From: an uncultured Saprospiraceae bacterium
Lineage (GTDB): Bacteria > Bacteroidota > Bacteroidia > Chitinophagales > Saprospiraceae
NCBI GenBank assembly: GCA_937981555.1
Contig: CALJOK010000013.1
Coordinates: forward strand, 62,001 to 126,000
Direction of reading: 5' to 3'
DNA length: 64,000 bases
Below the pieces are notes generated by a model. The model saw only the letters and a program-made list of their open reading frames with translations, did not search any database and had not been told where the DNA came from. The position numbers were made by a program, and so were the translations under genes. This document shows, piece after piece, positions 8,781 through 18,195 of the stretch. How positions within the stretch are numbered: position 1 is the stretch's first letter; the number at the start of each line of letters is the position of its first letter.

Positions 8781-9311
8781 ATGAATATCGAACAACTAAA
8801 ATTTCCCATCGGTAAATTTAAAACACCCGAATCTTTCTCTCCTCAAGATATTTCTAATTGGATATCCATCATCGAAAATACTCCTGCGCAAATCGAAGCA
8901 GCTGTCAAAGGATTGACTGAGGAACAATTAAATACGCCATATCGACCTGGAGGTTGGACGATTCGTCAAGTGGTGCATCATTTGCCTGACAGCCATATGA
9001 ATAGTTATATTCGATTCAAATGGACATTGACGGAAGACTCACCAATTATCAAAGCTTACGATGAGAGATCATGGGGAGAATTGGAAGATGGAAAAAATGC
9101 ACCCATCGAATTGAGTGTACAATTATTAAAAAGTTTACACGCACGTTGGGTCGTGATGTTGAAAAATTTAAGCGAAGCAGATTTAGAAAAATGCTTCACT
9201 CATCCTGAATCTGGAGAGCAAATTTCCCTCAATGAAATGGTTGCATTGTATGCTTGGCACAGCCAACATCATTTAGCGCACATTCAGGTGGCAATAAGTA
9301 GTTTTCAGTAA
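8781..9311 (+). CDS. YfiT/DinB-family putative metal-dependent hydrolase (bacillithiol transferase-like)
   Basis: 176 residues matching the YfiT/DinB_2 four-helix-bundle family. PYRPGGWTIRQVVHH followed by DSHMN and the C-terminal WHSQHHLAHI supply the three-histidine metal site. YfiT-type proteins are annotated as bacillithiol S-transferases or metal-dependent hydrolases; Bacteroidota commonly make bacillithiol, so that role is reasonable but not shown here. The start ATG at 8781 follows the SPOR gene by 55 bases. It converges with the next gene across a 29-base gap. Confidence 0.85.
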   Translation: MNIEQLKFPIGKFKTPESFSPQDISNWISIIENTPAQIEAAVKGLTEEQLNTPYRPGGWTIRQVVHHLPDSHMNSYIRFKWTLTEDSPIIKAYDERSWGELEDGKNAPIELSVQLLKSLHARWVVMLKNLSEADLEKCFTHPESGEQISLNEMVALYAWHSQHHLAHIQVAISSFQ

Positions 9312-9340
9312 GCAGACTGCCAACTGAAAACTACCGGCTA

Positions 9341-10003
9341 TTAGGTTTTCTCTCTACGCTTTCTTCTCAATTTTCTTCTCTTCAAATCACTCGTCGCTTT
9401 AAAAAGGTCATCGTTTATTTTTTGGACAGGTTTGGTTAAAGTCCCGTCTCCTTTATAATAATAATTGATGGTGTAGGGAAAAGGGCGAAGCGGCTGCAAG
9501 CCTTCATGAGTTCTGATGACGAATGCTTTTTTGCCTCCGATGCCAGCGACTTTTACAGGTTGTCCATTTTTTTCTACGGTTAATTCTTCTTGATGAACAT
9601 ATCCAAATTCTGCGTAAAATTTTTGTTTGTCGGAAAAGGATAAAGAGGAAACATTATTCAATTTTGCATCAAAAAGATTGCCGTCGAAATTTCCATTTTT
9701 CACATCGACACTTTTATCAGAATAATAATAATAAACGGGGCAAAAAGTAAAATGCTTTTCAAATGTTTTTAAAATATCAGTGTGAAATTGCGCCATCTGT
9801 GCACTTTCTTTTTTGGCCAAATCACTCCTCCCCATTGTTTTAAGCTTGGCAATTTTAGCTTCATTAGTAGGGAGCCGAATGAACATCACGCCCGATTGCA
9901 TATTATTTAGTTGATCGGTGGCGGTGTCTTTTCGGAGATGGACACTTTTACAATTTGAAAAAGTGGATAGAATAAAAATGGCTAGAATGATTCTGAAAGT
10001 CAT
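9341..10003 (-). CDS. Hypothetical lipoprotein
   Basis: 220 residues, not recognised. The N-terminus is a hydrophobic signal with a lipobox-like FSNC at residues 15-18, so a lipoprotein is predicted. The body has many Tyr/Phe residues (VYYYYSDKS, YTINYYYKGDG) and the C-terminus is strongly basic (KRRKLRRKRREK). No catalytic motif is seen. It has its own start region facing away from the next minus-strand gene (102-base gap), so it could be monocistronic. It may be a secreted envelope component. Confidence 0.6.
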   Translation of the reverse strand: MTFRIILAIFILSTFSNCKSVHLRKDTATDQLNNMQSGVMFIRLPTNEAKIAKLKTMGRSDLAKKESAQMAQFHTDILKTFEKHFTFCPVYYYYSDKSVDVKNGNFDGNLFDAKLNNVSSLSFSDKQKFYAEFGYVHQEELTVEKNGQPVKVAGIGGKKAFVIRTHEGLQPLRPFPYTINYYYKGDGTLTKPVQKINDDLFKATSDLKRRKLRRKRREKT

Positions 10004-10105
10004 AGTTGAGTTTTTTTATAACGTGCTTTAAATTTAGCATTGTAAAAATGAAAAATTAAATATGGAAGTTAGTACCAATTGGAGGGGAAAAGTCAGTTTT
10101 TTGAA

Positions 10106-10711
10106 TTAGACAATTTTATAAGCATTTGGAGAAAAACTTCCAAAGTAGGCATGGAAAAGATTATTCTTTTCTGTAGTATAAGTGATCCATTCTATATCTA
10201 TTGTTCCTCTTAAGGTTTTAATATTTACAAAAGAATAGCCTGTCCAATTTGACTCAATGGATTTTTTTATTTTTTCCAAATCACTTACGGTGTCATCAGT
10301 ACCGTCGGAAAAGATGATCGGATCGTAAAGAATGTATTTTGATTTTTTTCTGATATTGAATTTTTCACCAAGACTATTTATTTCATAAACAGTATATATA
10401 TTTTCAATATTAGAAATCCAGATGCAAAATTCTTTAACTATGATAAAATGTTCGATCTTCTTTCTTGAAATAACAATTGATAATTTGAAGCTGGGATGAA
10501 AAGTTACGGTACTATCCAACACTTCTAAATTAAGCTCTGCACTAATTTTTTTAATTTTGTCTTTGTATTTTTTTGAAGTAATTGTTGGAAGTTGTTTGTC
10601 AAGAATTTTTCTAACAAAATCTTTCTTTTGTTTTTTTACCTCTTCAGAATCATTTTCTATGGAGTAATATTGAGTTACTTTATTTCTAAGTTCGAGTGCT
10701 ATGTTTTTCAT
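10106..10711 (-). CDS. Hypothetical protein
   Basis: 201 residues with no signal peptide and no transmembrane helix. The N-terminal 65 residues are rich in Lys/Glu and likely helical; the rest alternates hydrophobic and polar residues as in a beta-rich domain (FIIVKEFCIWISN, YILYDPIIFSDG). I do not recognise a family. ATG 10711 is preceded by an AT-rich spacer. The codon usage is as AT-rich as its surroundings, and the frame is intact, so I treat it as a real gene of unknown role, possibly an accessory or immunity-type cytoplasmic protein, though nothing nearby supports that. Confidence 0.55.
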   Translation of the reverse strand: MKNIALELRNKVTQYYSIENDSEEVKKQKKDFVRKILDKQLPTITSKKYKDKIKKISAELNLEVLDSTVTFHPSFKLSIVISRKKIEHFIIVKEFCIWISNIENIYTVYEINSLGEKFNIRKKSKYILYDPIIFSDGTDDTVSDLEKIKKSIESNWTGYSFVNIKTLRGTIDIEWITYTTEKNNLFHAYFGSFSPNAYKIV

Positions 10712-10924
10712 TTTTGTAGAATATTTAAAATGGAATCTTAAAAACTAAAGTAGGGCAATAAATTTCATGTACAAATTCTGATGATATATTTTCATCCCTT
10801 TTTCTCAACCATTCGTCTGTAAAAACTTTACATTAACGCCACAAACACTAATTTACAAACGTTTTTCGTTCTGAAATGAGGTTTTTACCACATTTACTAA
10901 GAATTATTTTTAATAAATTTTTTT

Positions 10925-11602
10925 ATGAAAAAACTTTTTCAAACTACTTTCTTTATTGCTATTTTGATTTCAATCACAGGTTGTTTTGATGTGACTGAGG
11001 AAGTAAAAATGAATGCAGATGGTTCGGGCGAATTACGATTAAATATTGACTTAAGCCAAAGTAAAGGGAATCTTGCAGGTTACATGAACGCAGGCGAAAT
11101 CAATGGAGTGGAAATTCCTTCAGAAGCTGAAATAAAATCTGAGATCAAAAAACTCAAAAAAACTTTATCCAAAATAAAAGGAATTTCGAAAGTAAAAGCT
11201 AAAAGCGATTTTGATGAGTTCGTATTTGAAGTGACGGCGGATTTTGATAATATGAAAGCATTGAACAAAGCAATTAATGCTTCCGTAAAAACATTTAACC
11301 AAACACCTTTTCCACTTCCACGATTTAAGCATTTTTCATTTAAAGAAAATAAATTCTCTAGACTTTTTAATTATACTGATGAGCGATTTACGCAAGACGA
11401 ATTTGATGGAATGATGAGTGTCGTACGATATTTGATGGAATCAGCAAAGGTGGTGAGTATTTATCGTTTCGAAGAATCCGTGACAAATGTTTCGAATTCA
11501 AAAGCTAAAATTTCCCCTTCTAAAAAAGCAGTCATGCTCGAAGGAAATATTTCAGAATTTGCAACAGGGAAAAAAACTTTGGAAAACCATATTTCATTTT
11601 AG
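10925..11602 (+). CDS. Lipoprotein of unknown function (LppM-like N-terminal motif)
   Basis: 225 residues with a signal peptide and lipobox ITGC (Cys at residue 20). The mature start, CFDVTEEVKMNADGSGEL, has the DGSGE turn seen in LppM-type lipoproteins, where a membrane-proximal beta-sheet starts; this resemblance is weak. The middle is helical and Lys-rich, and there is no enzymatic motif. The next gene, also secreted, starts 80 bases downstream, so the two are probably an operon of cell-surface proteins. Confidence 0.65.
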   Translation: MKKLFQTTFFIAILISITGCFDVTEEVKMNADGSGELRLNIDLSQSKGNLAGYMNAGEINGVEIPSEAEIKSEIKKLKKTLSKIKGISKVKAKSDFDEFVFEVTADFDNMKALNKAINASVKTFNQTPFPLPRFKHFSFKENKFSRLFNYTDERFTQDEFDGMMSVVRYLMESAKVVSIYRFEESVTNVSNSKAKISPSKKAVMLEGNISEFATGKKTLENHISF

Positions 11603-11681
11603 AATAAATAAAAACACCTCAACCATGGAAGCAACAAATAGAAATTATTTTTTTTACCATAAACTATTAAAAACCAATTCG

Positions 11682-13409
11682 ATGAAATTTTTTAGAATAA
11701 CTGCGCTACTATTTTTACTCGTTGTTACAGCAATGAGTGTTCAAGCTCAAAACTTAAAACAATATATTCCAAGTGATGCGACATTTGTCGTGAGTATGGA
11801 TTTAGCTAATTTGGATAGCAAAATTAGTTTTGACAAACTAAAAGAATTTGACTTCTATAAAGAAGGAATGAAAGAATTCGACAAAGAAATGTCTGGAGAA
11901 AAAAAGGAACTTGCCGAAGCATTAAAGGATCCAGCTGCTTATGGAATTGATGTGATGAGTGAGACTTATATGTTTGGAGATATTTCTAAGGAATCTTCTT
12001 TCTTTGGATTTGCATTTAATATTTCTGATAGTAAGAAATTTTCGAAATTTTTTAAAGATAGCGTTTTACCAGAAGCCAAAGGTGCGGTGATGGGTATGAT
12101 GGGGAAATTCCAAACGATGACGGAAGATGGAGCTACTTTCGCTTGGAATGATAAAGTAGGAATCATTGTAGGTGGAGAACCAAATGCTGGAACTGATAAA
12201 TCTGTTGTGGATAGTTTTGTCAAAAAAGTATTGAATGGAACGCCGAAAAATTCTATCATGACGGATATGCGATTCAATAAAGCAACTAAAGGTAGAAAGA
12301 GCGATATGCGAATGTGGATGGATTACAATTGGGTGATGGATATGCAATTGGCTGGCAATGAAATGGCTGGTGTTCCAGGAATGGAAGCGATGATGACTGC
12401 CATGAAAGAATTGTACAAGGATACTGATTACTTGGTAGAAATGAACTTCAATGATGGAGAGGTTGTAATGGATTCTAAAATGTATATGAATCAGAAAGCA
12501 ACAGATATGTTTGCCAAAATGACGGAAGGAGATTTGAATAAAAACTTCTATAAATATTTGCCAAAGAACAATTTGATGGGCTATTTTTCTTTAGCTATGA
12601 AAACAGAAAATTTTGCTGATGGAATGTTCCAAATGTTTGATCCAATGATTAAAGAAATGGGCATGACTAGAGAAGCAATGGAAGGAATGGCATTGGGTGC
12701 GGTGAATTCTATGGGCTTGGAAATGGATGCTAAAGGATTGTATGAAATCATTCGAGGAGATATGGTTTTTGCAGTAACAGGGATGCGAGAGTTTACGATT
12801 AAGAAAACTCAATACGATGATGACTTCAACAAAGTGGAAGTGGAAGCGCAACAAATGTTGCCAGAAGTATTGGCGATGATGTCTTATGGAAGAGAAGCAG
12901 ATTTGAAAAAAATTATTCAAATGGGAGTAGATGGAGGAGCTTTAACTAAAGTTGGAAATGCATTTAAAGTTGCTGTTCCAATGGATGACCTTCCAATGGA
13001 TATGTTCCTTTCGATGAAAGATGGGATTTTATTTATTACCAATAATACAGATTTGGCTACGGGTAAATTGAAAGATGGATATTCCAAGTCAGACCGAATG
13101 ACTAAGGATCAACAAGAATTGATGAAAGAAAGTGGTGGAGCATTTTTCTGGGATATTCCTGCATCGTTGAATGCTGCTTCAGAATTTGCAAAAGAAGAGG
13201 GAATGAATGATAAAATGGCTGAGAAAATGCTTAATGTTAGCAAGCAAAGTTTTGAAAGCATGGTGATGAGAACAGATAAAAAAATCAAAGGAAGTTACAA
13301 TTCTGAGTTCAAACTTAATTTTGCCAACAAAAAAATGAATTCAATGGAGCAATTATTTAATTACTTCAATGAAATGTACATGACTGCGATGAATAGCGGA
13401 GGGATGTAG
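11682..13409 (+). CDS. DUF4836-like secreted protein, methionine-rich
   Basis: 575 residues from ATG 11682. An earlier in-frame ATG (11625) would put 19 residues ahead of a perfect signal peptide (MKFFRITALLFLLVV, cleaved near VQAQ), so 11682 is preferred. The start of the mature part (YIPSDATFVVSMDLANL) and the length fit the DUF4836 family of Bacteroidota exported proteins. The body is remarkably Met-rich (for example GMTREAMEGMALGAVNSMG). No catalytic residues are evident. Likely periplasmic or surface exposed and co-transcribed with the lipoprotein before it. A strong hairpin terminator follows. Confidence 0.7.
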   Translation: MKFFRITALLFLLVVTAMSVQAQNLKQYIPSDATFVVSMDLANLDSKISFDKLKEFDFYKEGMKEFDKEMSGEKKELAEALKDPAAYGIDVMSETYMFGDISKESSFFGFAFNISDSKKFSKFFKDSVLPEAKGAVMGMMGKFQTMTEDGATFAWNDKVGIIVGGEPNAGTDKSVVDSFVKKVLNGTPKNSIMTDMRFNKATKGRKSDMRMWMDYNWVMDMQLAGNEMAGVPGMEAMMTAMKELYKDTDYLVEMNFNDGEVVMDSKMYMNQKATDMFAKMTEGDLNKNFYKYLPKNNLMGYFSLAMKTENFADGMFQMFDPMIKEMGMTREAMEGMALGAVNSMGLEMDAKGLYEIIRGDMVFAVTGMREFTIKKTQYDDDFNKVEVEAQQMLPEVLAMMSYGREADLKKIIQMGVDGGALTKVGNAFKVAVPMDDLPMDMFLSMKDGILFITNNTDLATGKLKDGYSKSDRMTKDQQELMKESGGAFFWDIPASLNAASEFAKEEGMNDKMAEKMLNVSKQSFESMVMRTDKKIKGSYNSEFKLNFANKKMNSMEQLFNYFNEMYMTAMNSGGM

Positions 13410-13432
13410 TTTTTCTTTTTTTTCGAAAAAAT

Positions 13433-13474
13433 AAAAATAGGTTGAGTGGGATTCCATTCAACCTATTTTTTTTT
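13433..13474 (+). terminator. Intrinsic terminator
   Basis: AATAGGTTGAGTGG pairs with CCATTCAACCTATT across a short loop and is followed by a run of nine T. It lies 24 bases after the stop of the DUF4836-like gene. Confidence 0.9.
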
Positions 13475-13693
13475 GGAAGAAAATAGAATCTTAGATTTTT
13501 GCTCAAATCTTTCAATGACTTCCTCCTTTTTCTAAAAAACTATTTTTCTTCCGTTCCTTATTTTAGAATACTATTGGTAATTTTACCTCCCATTTATAAA
13601 ATATCTTTTTTCCCAAAAATGTAGATTAGCTGACTTTCTTAAGACGCAGATTATAGGATTAAAGCGTTCTTAGTTTCATAAAACAAAACAAAC

Positions 13694-14677
13694 ATGCTAA
13701 AAATAGGAGTGTTGGGTGTTGGTCATTTAGGGAAAATTCATGTAAAATGTATTCAACAAACTGACTGCTTTGAATTGATTGGATTTTTTGACCCAAATGA
13801 TGAAAATGCAAGGCAAGTGATTGAAAGTCAAGGAGTTAAACGATTTGAAAGAGTAGAGGAATTACTTGAGTTAGTTGATGTAGTGGACATTGTAACTCCT
13901 ACTATTACGCATTTTGAACTAGCCTTACTAGCCATTCAGCATGGCAAACACGTTTTTATAGAAAAGCCTTTATGTAACACAGTTGAAGAAGCGGAAACGC
14001 TTTTAGCTGCTTGTCGAGAGCATGGTGTCAAGGTGCAAGTTGGGCATGTTGAGCGATTTAATCCAGCACTATTAGCTTTAGAAAACACCAAATTGTCCCC
14101 CATGTTTATTGAAGCACATCGGCTGGCGGTTTTTAACCCGAGAGGAACAGATGTGTCGGTAATTTTGGATTTGATGATTCACGATTTGGATATTGTGTTG
14201 AGTTTGGTAGATTCGGAAGTGAAAGGTGTTCATGCGAATGGTGTAAGTGTGGTAAGTGATACACCTGATATTGCCAACGTTCGATTGGAATTTGAAAATG
14301 GCTGTGTGGCGAATTTGACGGCGAGTAGAATTTCTATGAAACAAATGCGAAAAGTAAGATTGTTTCAACCAGATGCTTATATCAGTTTAGACTTTTTAGA
14401 AAAGAATGCACAAGTTATTCGGTTGTACGATGAAGGATCACCTGATATTCCGAAAGATGCTAATTTGATGGATTTACAAACTGCGAAAGGAAAAAAGCAT
14501 ATTCATATTGATATGCCTCAAACGGAACCAGTCAATGCGATTCAATTAGAATTAGAAACCTTCGCAGAAAGTATATTGCAAAATAAAAAACCAAAAGTCA
14601 GTATTGACGATGGTTATCGAGCATTAAAAATGGCTCATGAAATTATTAAAACTATTGAAAAAAATGGTGGGAGATAA
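13694..14677 (+). CDS. Gfo/Idh/MocA family NAD(P)-dependent oxidoreductase
   Basis: 327 residues. The N-terminal Rossmann fold shows GVLGVGHLGKIH (dinucleotide loop) and the second family hallmark FIEKPLC near residue 95. The C-terminal domain has GHVERFNPA and a catalytic-region MIHDLDIVL His-Asp. Members oxidise or reduce sugars, sugar nucleotides or related cyclic compounds; several act in UDP-GlcNAc-derived uronate pathways, and a sugar transferase lies two genes downstream, but the substrate is not determinable. A short lipoprotein gene follows 33 bases later. Confidence 0.88.
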   Translation: MLKIGVLGVGHLGKIHVKCIQQTDCFELIGFFDPNDENARQVIESQGVKRFERVEELLELVDVVDIVTPTITHFELALLAIQHGKHVFIEKPLCNTVEEAETLLAACREHGVKVQVGHVERFNPALLALENTKLSPMFIEAHRLAVFNPRGTDVSVILDLMIHDLDIVLSLVDSEVKGVHANGVSVVSDTPDIANVRLEFENGCVANLTASRISMKQMRKVRLFQPDAYISLDFLEKNAQVIRLYDEGSPDIPKDANLMDLQTAKGKKHIHIDMPQTEPVNAIQLELETFAESILQNKKPKVSIDDGYRALKMAHEIIKTIEKNGGR

Positions 14678-14710
14678 GAGCATGCTTATCAACTACTAAA
14701 AAAAAAGATT

Positions 14711-15592
14711 ATGAAAAAAATAGAGCTTTACTTATTTGTAATTGTATTGTTTTTTATTGGAAGTTGTGATATCAAGAAGGAGCCTATTCCTGCTTATATT
14801 CACATCAAACCATTTAATGTCAATGTAAATATAAATGGGAGTCAAGGAACGAAGGAACAGCAGATCACAGATGCATGGGTGAGTGATGTAGTAACAGGAG
14901 ATTTTTTAGGAGTGTATGAATTGCCTGCCACACTTCCGATTATTGCTGAAGGAAATACGAAGTTAGTTATCGCACCTGGGATTTTGGAAAATGGAATTCG
15001 AGTAACTCCTAATATGTATTCATTACTAACCGAATACGAAACAGAGATTGATTTAACTCCAAATGTAATAGATACGATTCAGCCAACTACTCAATATGAT
15101 TCGCGAGTGTTTTTCCATTATACAGAAGATTTTGAAGGTACTAATAATACATTGGATGAGGTGATTGACACGACCATTTTTACCGAGATTAATTTTTTTG
15201 AAGCTCCATTAGCATTTGAAGGAAGCTCCATTGGATTTGTTTTGGATGAAGACAATCCGAAGATGGAAGTGGCGACTTCAACTTTTATGGATTTACCAAC
15301 TAAAGGAGATTTCACCGTAATGGAAATGCATTATAAAAATGAAGGGATACTTCAAATTGCATTATTGGGATATGAAGATTATAATTCATCGCCAGCATTA
15401 ACTTACTTTTTTGCCCTTAATCCTCAATCTGATTGGAATAAAGTTTATATCGATTTGACCAATCAATTAGTTGGTTTTGGGAGTCGATTTAAGCATTTTA
15501 AAGTTCTTTTTGGTGCGCAAATTCCTTCAGGAAAAACTACGTCGACTTATCTAATTGATAATATTAAGGTGCTGGAACTTCCAGATGATTAG
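14711..15592 (+). CDS. Hypothetical lipoprotein
   Basis: 293 residues with a signal peptide and lipobox FIGSC (Cys at residue 19). The mature protein is rich in beta-type segments with many Thr/Asn. A region with FEGTNNTLDEV and the closing YLIDNIKVLEL looks like a jelly-roll carbohydrate-binding fold, but I cannot name a family. It sits between an oxidoreductase and a sugar transferase on the same strand with short gaps (33 and 87 bases), so it is probably co-transcribed with envelope polysaccharide genes. Confidence 0.6.
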   Translation: MKKIELYLFVIVLFFIGSCDIKKEPIPAYIHIKPFNVNVNINGSQGTKEQQITDAWVSDVVTGDFLGVYELPATLPIIAEGNTKLVIAPGILENGIRVTPNMYSLLTEYETEIDLTPNVIDTIQPTTQYDSRVFFHYTEDFEGTNNTLDEVIDTTIFTEINFFEAPLAFEGSSIGFVLDEDNPKMEVATSTFMDLPTKGDFTVMEMHYKNEGILQIALLGYEDYNSSPALTYFFALNPQSDWNKVYIDLTNQLVGFGSRFKHFKVLFGAQIPSGKTTSTYLIDNIKVLELPDD

Positions 15593-15679
15593 ACTTTGGA
15601 GTAGCGGCCGAATGGAGAGAGACTTGCCAACTTGGGAAGTAAATAAAACTACAAAACTGAATTAATTTTTGATTTAAAA

Positions 15680-17098
15680 ATGAAGCAACAGCGACGCGTG
15701 GATATGTTTTTTTATGGACTTGCCGACTTTTTGACGGCAATGCTGGCGTGGGCGTGTTTTTATATTTATAGAAAAAATGTGGAAGGTGCGGTGGTGGATG
15801 CAACAATTTTCCAAGATGAAAATTTTTGGTTAGGCATCATTATCATTCCGATTTGTTGGGTATTGTTTTATTCTATTTTTGATCAGTATAATGATGTCTA
15901 TCGGATGTCTCGGTTGGCTACATTTACGAGGACATTCTTCTTAGCATTTTTCGGTGTTTTATTTTTGTTTTTCACCTTGATCTTAGATGATTTTGTGAAA
16001 GATTATAAAACGTATTATAATTCATTTTTCACCTTATTATTTTTGCATTTCGGATTTACAGTTCTCCTCCGAATGATTTTATTGACTAGAGCGAGTCGTA
16101 AATTAAAAAGCGGTCTCGTCACTTATCGAACCTTAGTCATCGGTGGCAATCAAAATGCCCTAGAGCTTTATGATGAAATTACTTCAAGAGAAAAAGGCTT
16201 GGGAAATAACTTTATCGGATTTATCGACAGTAATGGAAAAAGCAAAAATGAACTCTCTGCCCATCTGCCTAAATTAGGAAAAATAAAAGACATCCGAAGT
16301 GTTCTTAACGATAGCGAAATCGAGGAAGTCATCATTGCCATCGAAACCTCAGAACATAATCGAGTCAAAGAAATACTTGATGTACTCTATGATTTTTCTG
16401 AAAAAATATTGGTAAAAATCATTCCTGATATGTATGATATCATGCTCGGGACGGTCAAAATGAATCACGTTTACGGAGCAGTTCTTATTGAAATCAAACA
16501 ATACTTGATGCCTCGTTGGCAATTTTTTATCAAAAGAATTATCGATGTCGTAGCAAGCTTGGTGACTATGGTTATTTTATTACCAGTTGTCATTTATGTA
16601 GTCATTAGAGTTCGACTTTCCTCGGATGGACCTATCATGTTTTTGCAAGAACGAATTGGAATTAATGGAAAACCTTTCTTCATTTATAAATTCCGTTCCA
16701 TGCGAGTTGATGCTGAATCCGAAGGCCCACAACTTTCTCACGACCATGACAACCGAGTTACGCCTTGGGGAAAAGTTATGCGAAAATGGCGATTGGATGA
16801 AATCCCTCAATTTTGGAATGTACTCATTGGAGATATGTCGCTCGTCGGTCCAAGACCTGAACGGCAATACTATATCGATTTGATTATGAAAGAAGCACCA
16901 CATTATCGTCACTTACTCAAAGTACGTCCTGGCATTACCTCATGGGGACAAGTAAAATATGGTTACGCTTCCAACGTCAAAGAAATGTTGCAACGATTAA
17001 AATTCGACATCCTCTACATCGAAAATATGTCCCTTGCTTTGGATTTTAAAATCCTCTTTTATACAGGCCTTGTCCTTCTCCAAGGAAAAGGGAAATAA
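15680..17098 (+). CDS. Polyprenyl-phosphate sugar-1-phosphate transferase (exopolysaccharide initiation, WcaJ/WbaP class)
   Basis: 472 residues. Four N-terminal transmembrane helices (within about residues 10-140), a CoA-binding-like Rossmann domain (YRTLVIGGNQNALEL from about 153), a fifth hydrophobic segment near 290-312, then the catalytic bacterial sugar transferase domain: FIYKFRSM, RKWRLDEIPQFWNVL and DMSLVGPRPE, the conserved DE and PRP motifs. It transfers a hexose-1-phosphate to undecaprenyl phosphate to begin a repeat unit of capsule or exopolysaccharide. Full length for the class. Wzx/Wzy-type genes are not in the window. Confidence 0.92.
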   Translation: MKQQRRVDMFFYGLADFLTAMLAWACFYIYRKNVEGAVVDATIFQDENFWLGIIIIPICWVLFYSIFDQYNDVYRMSRLATFTRTFFLAFFGVLFLFFTLILDDFVKDYKTYYNSFFTLLFLHFGFTVLLRMILLTRASRKLKSGLVTYRTLVIGGNQNALELYDEITSREKGLGNNFIGFIDSNGKSKNELSAHLPKLGKIKDIRSVLNDSEIEEVIIAIETSEHNRVKEILDVLYDFSEKILVKIIPDMYDIMLGTVKMNHVYGAVLIEIKQYLMPRWQFFIKRIIDVVASLVTMVILLPVVIYVVIRVRLSSDGPIMFLQERIGINGKPFFIYKFRSMRVDAESEGPQLSHDHDNRVTPWGKVMRKWRLDEIPQFWNVLIGDMSLVGPRPERQYYIDLIMKEAPHYRHLLKVRPGITSWGQVKYGYASNVKEMLQRLKFDILYIENMSLALDFKILFYTGLVLLQGKGK

Positions 17099-17104
17099 CT
17101 TTTT

Positions 17105-17238
17105 TAATGGTTAATGTATAATGGTGAATGGTTAATCTCTCGTTGACCCTAATTATTTTTTTATAAAAAAAATAACACGTAAATTCAGAAACAACATCGT
17201 CAAAAAAATAACCATTCACCATTATACATTAACCGTTA
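17105..17238. repeat. Long imperfect palindrome (30-base arms, one mismatch)
   Basis: Bases 17105-17134 pair with 17209-17238 with one mismatch across a 74-base spacer. The arms consist of the words TTAATG, TAATGGTGAATGG and AACCGTTA. The right arm ends 6 bases before the next start codon at 17245. Related words occur at 4694-4725, 29953-30003 and 63389-63420. Confidence 0.85.
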
Positions 17239-17244
17239 AAAAAA

Positions 17245-18030
17245 ATGGCTTACAAACAATTGAAACTTTGGTTTGATGAAGAGCTAGCAAAAATGTTGGC
17301 TGATAAAATTCAACCACTCCATCCTGAATTTAACAAAAGACAATTCATTCAAAAAGTAAAAAAAGGAGTCACACCACTTGAACTCAAAGATCGAGTAGAG
17401 TTGATGGCTGATCTTTTGCAACAATACATTTCCAAAGATTTCGAAAGCAGTTGGAAAATCCTTGAACAAATTTTAGGTGAAGAAAATGAAAAGGAAACAG
17501 GCATGTTTACCGAAGGATATTGGATTATGCCAATTGCCAAATTTGTAGAAAAATATGGATTGGAAGAATTTACTATTTCTATGAAAGCCATCGAAGAAAT
17601 CACTAAACGAAATACGGGTGAATATACGATCCGACCATTCATCGAAAAATACCCAAAACGAACGATGAAAAAAATGCTTCGGTGGTCAAAGAATAAAAAC
17701 AAACATGTCCGAAGATTAGCTTCTGAAGGTTGTCGGCCTAAATTGCCATGGGCTTCAAAATTGCAAATATTTATAGATGATCCAAGTCCAATCTTACCAA
17801 TTCTTGAAAATTTGAAAGATGATGATTTCAAGTATGTTCAAAAATCAGTCGCCAATAATTTGAATGATATTTTAAAAAATAATTACTCTGTTGCAATTGA
17901 TATTTTAAAGAAATGGACTAATCAAAATCCTACTTCTTCTCGAAAATGGATTATTAAACATGCCTTAAGAAATCAATTAAAGCAAAAGAATCCAGAGGCT
18001 TTGGAAATTATTAAACAATTAACTAATTAA
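17245..18030 (+). CDS. AlkD-like DNA alkylation repair protein (HEAT-like repeats)
   Basis: 261 residues, almost entirely helical, with short HEAT-like hairpins: the segment MPIAKFVEKYGLEEF, then KKMLRWSKNKNKHVRRLASEGCRP, and the closing RKWIIKHALR, which is a strong mark of the DNA-alkylation-repair superfamily (AlkC/AlkD/AlkF). AlkD removes cationic N3- and N7-alkyl purines by cradling DNA rather than flipping bases. Many relatives lack glycosylase activity, so enzyme function is inferred. The gene starts immediately after a palindromic repeat. Confidence 0.8.
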   Translation: MAYKQLKLWFDEELAKMLADKIQPLHPEFNKRQFIQKVKKGVTPLELKDRVELMADLLQQYISKDFESSWKILEQILGEENEKETGMFTEGYWIMPIAKFVEKYGLEEFTISMKAIEEITKRNTGEYTIRPFIEKYPKRTMKKMLRWSKNKNKHVRRLASEGCRPKLPWASKLQIFIDDPSPILPILENLKDDDFKYVQKSVANNLNDILKNNYSVAIDILKKWTNQNPTSSRKWIIKHALRNQLKQKNPEALEIIKQLTN

Positions 18031-18181
18031 AATGACTTTTTAGGAGTCGTAAAATATAATTAAATTTAGTTGGTTTAATTTACTGACAATGAGTAAGTTA
18101 TGAGTTTATTTTGTGTTTTGTAAATAATGAAAGGAATCTTAAAAATGGGGTGTCTAAAAATCAGGACATTAACTTTCCTCT

Positions 18182-18189
18182 TATATTTG
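18182..18189 (+). promoter_or_regulatory. TAnnTTTG -7 box of the putative small-RNA cassette
   Basis: TATATTTG is an exact match to the Bacteroidota -7 consensus. It is followed by about 165 bases without a protein-coding gene and then a strong terminator (18316-18360). A convincing -33 TTTG was not found upstream. Confidence 0.5.
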
Positions 18190-18195
18190 TTTTGT

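Noticed and set aside
9341-10711. Toxin-antitoxin or defence pair
   Set aside because: The two hypothetical genes are separate in composition, one is a lipoprotein, and neither has a recognisable toxin or antitoxin motif.
18147-18181. Possible insertion-sequence end (GGGGTGTCTAAAAATCAGG)
   Set aside because: No matching inverted terminal repeat or transposase was found. A 14-base match (GGGGTGTCTAAAAA) at 63966-63979 is within chance for this size and base composition.
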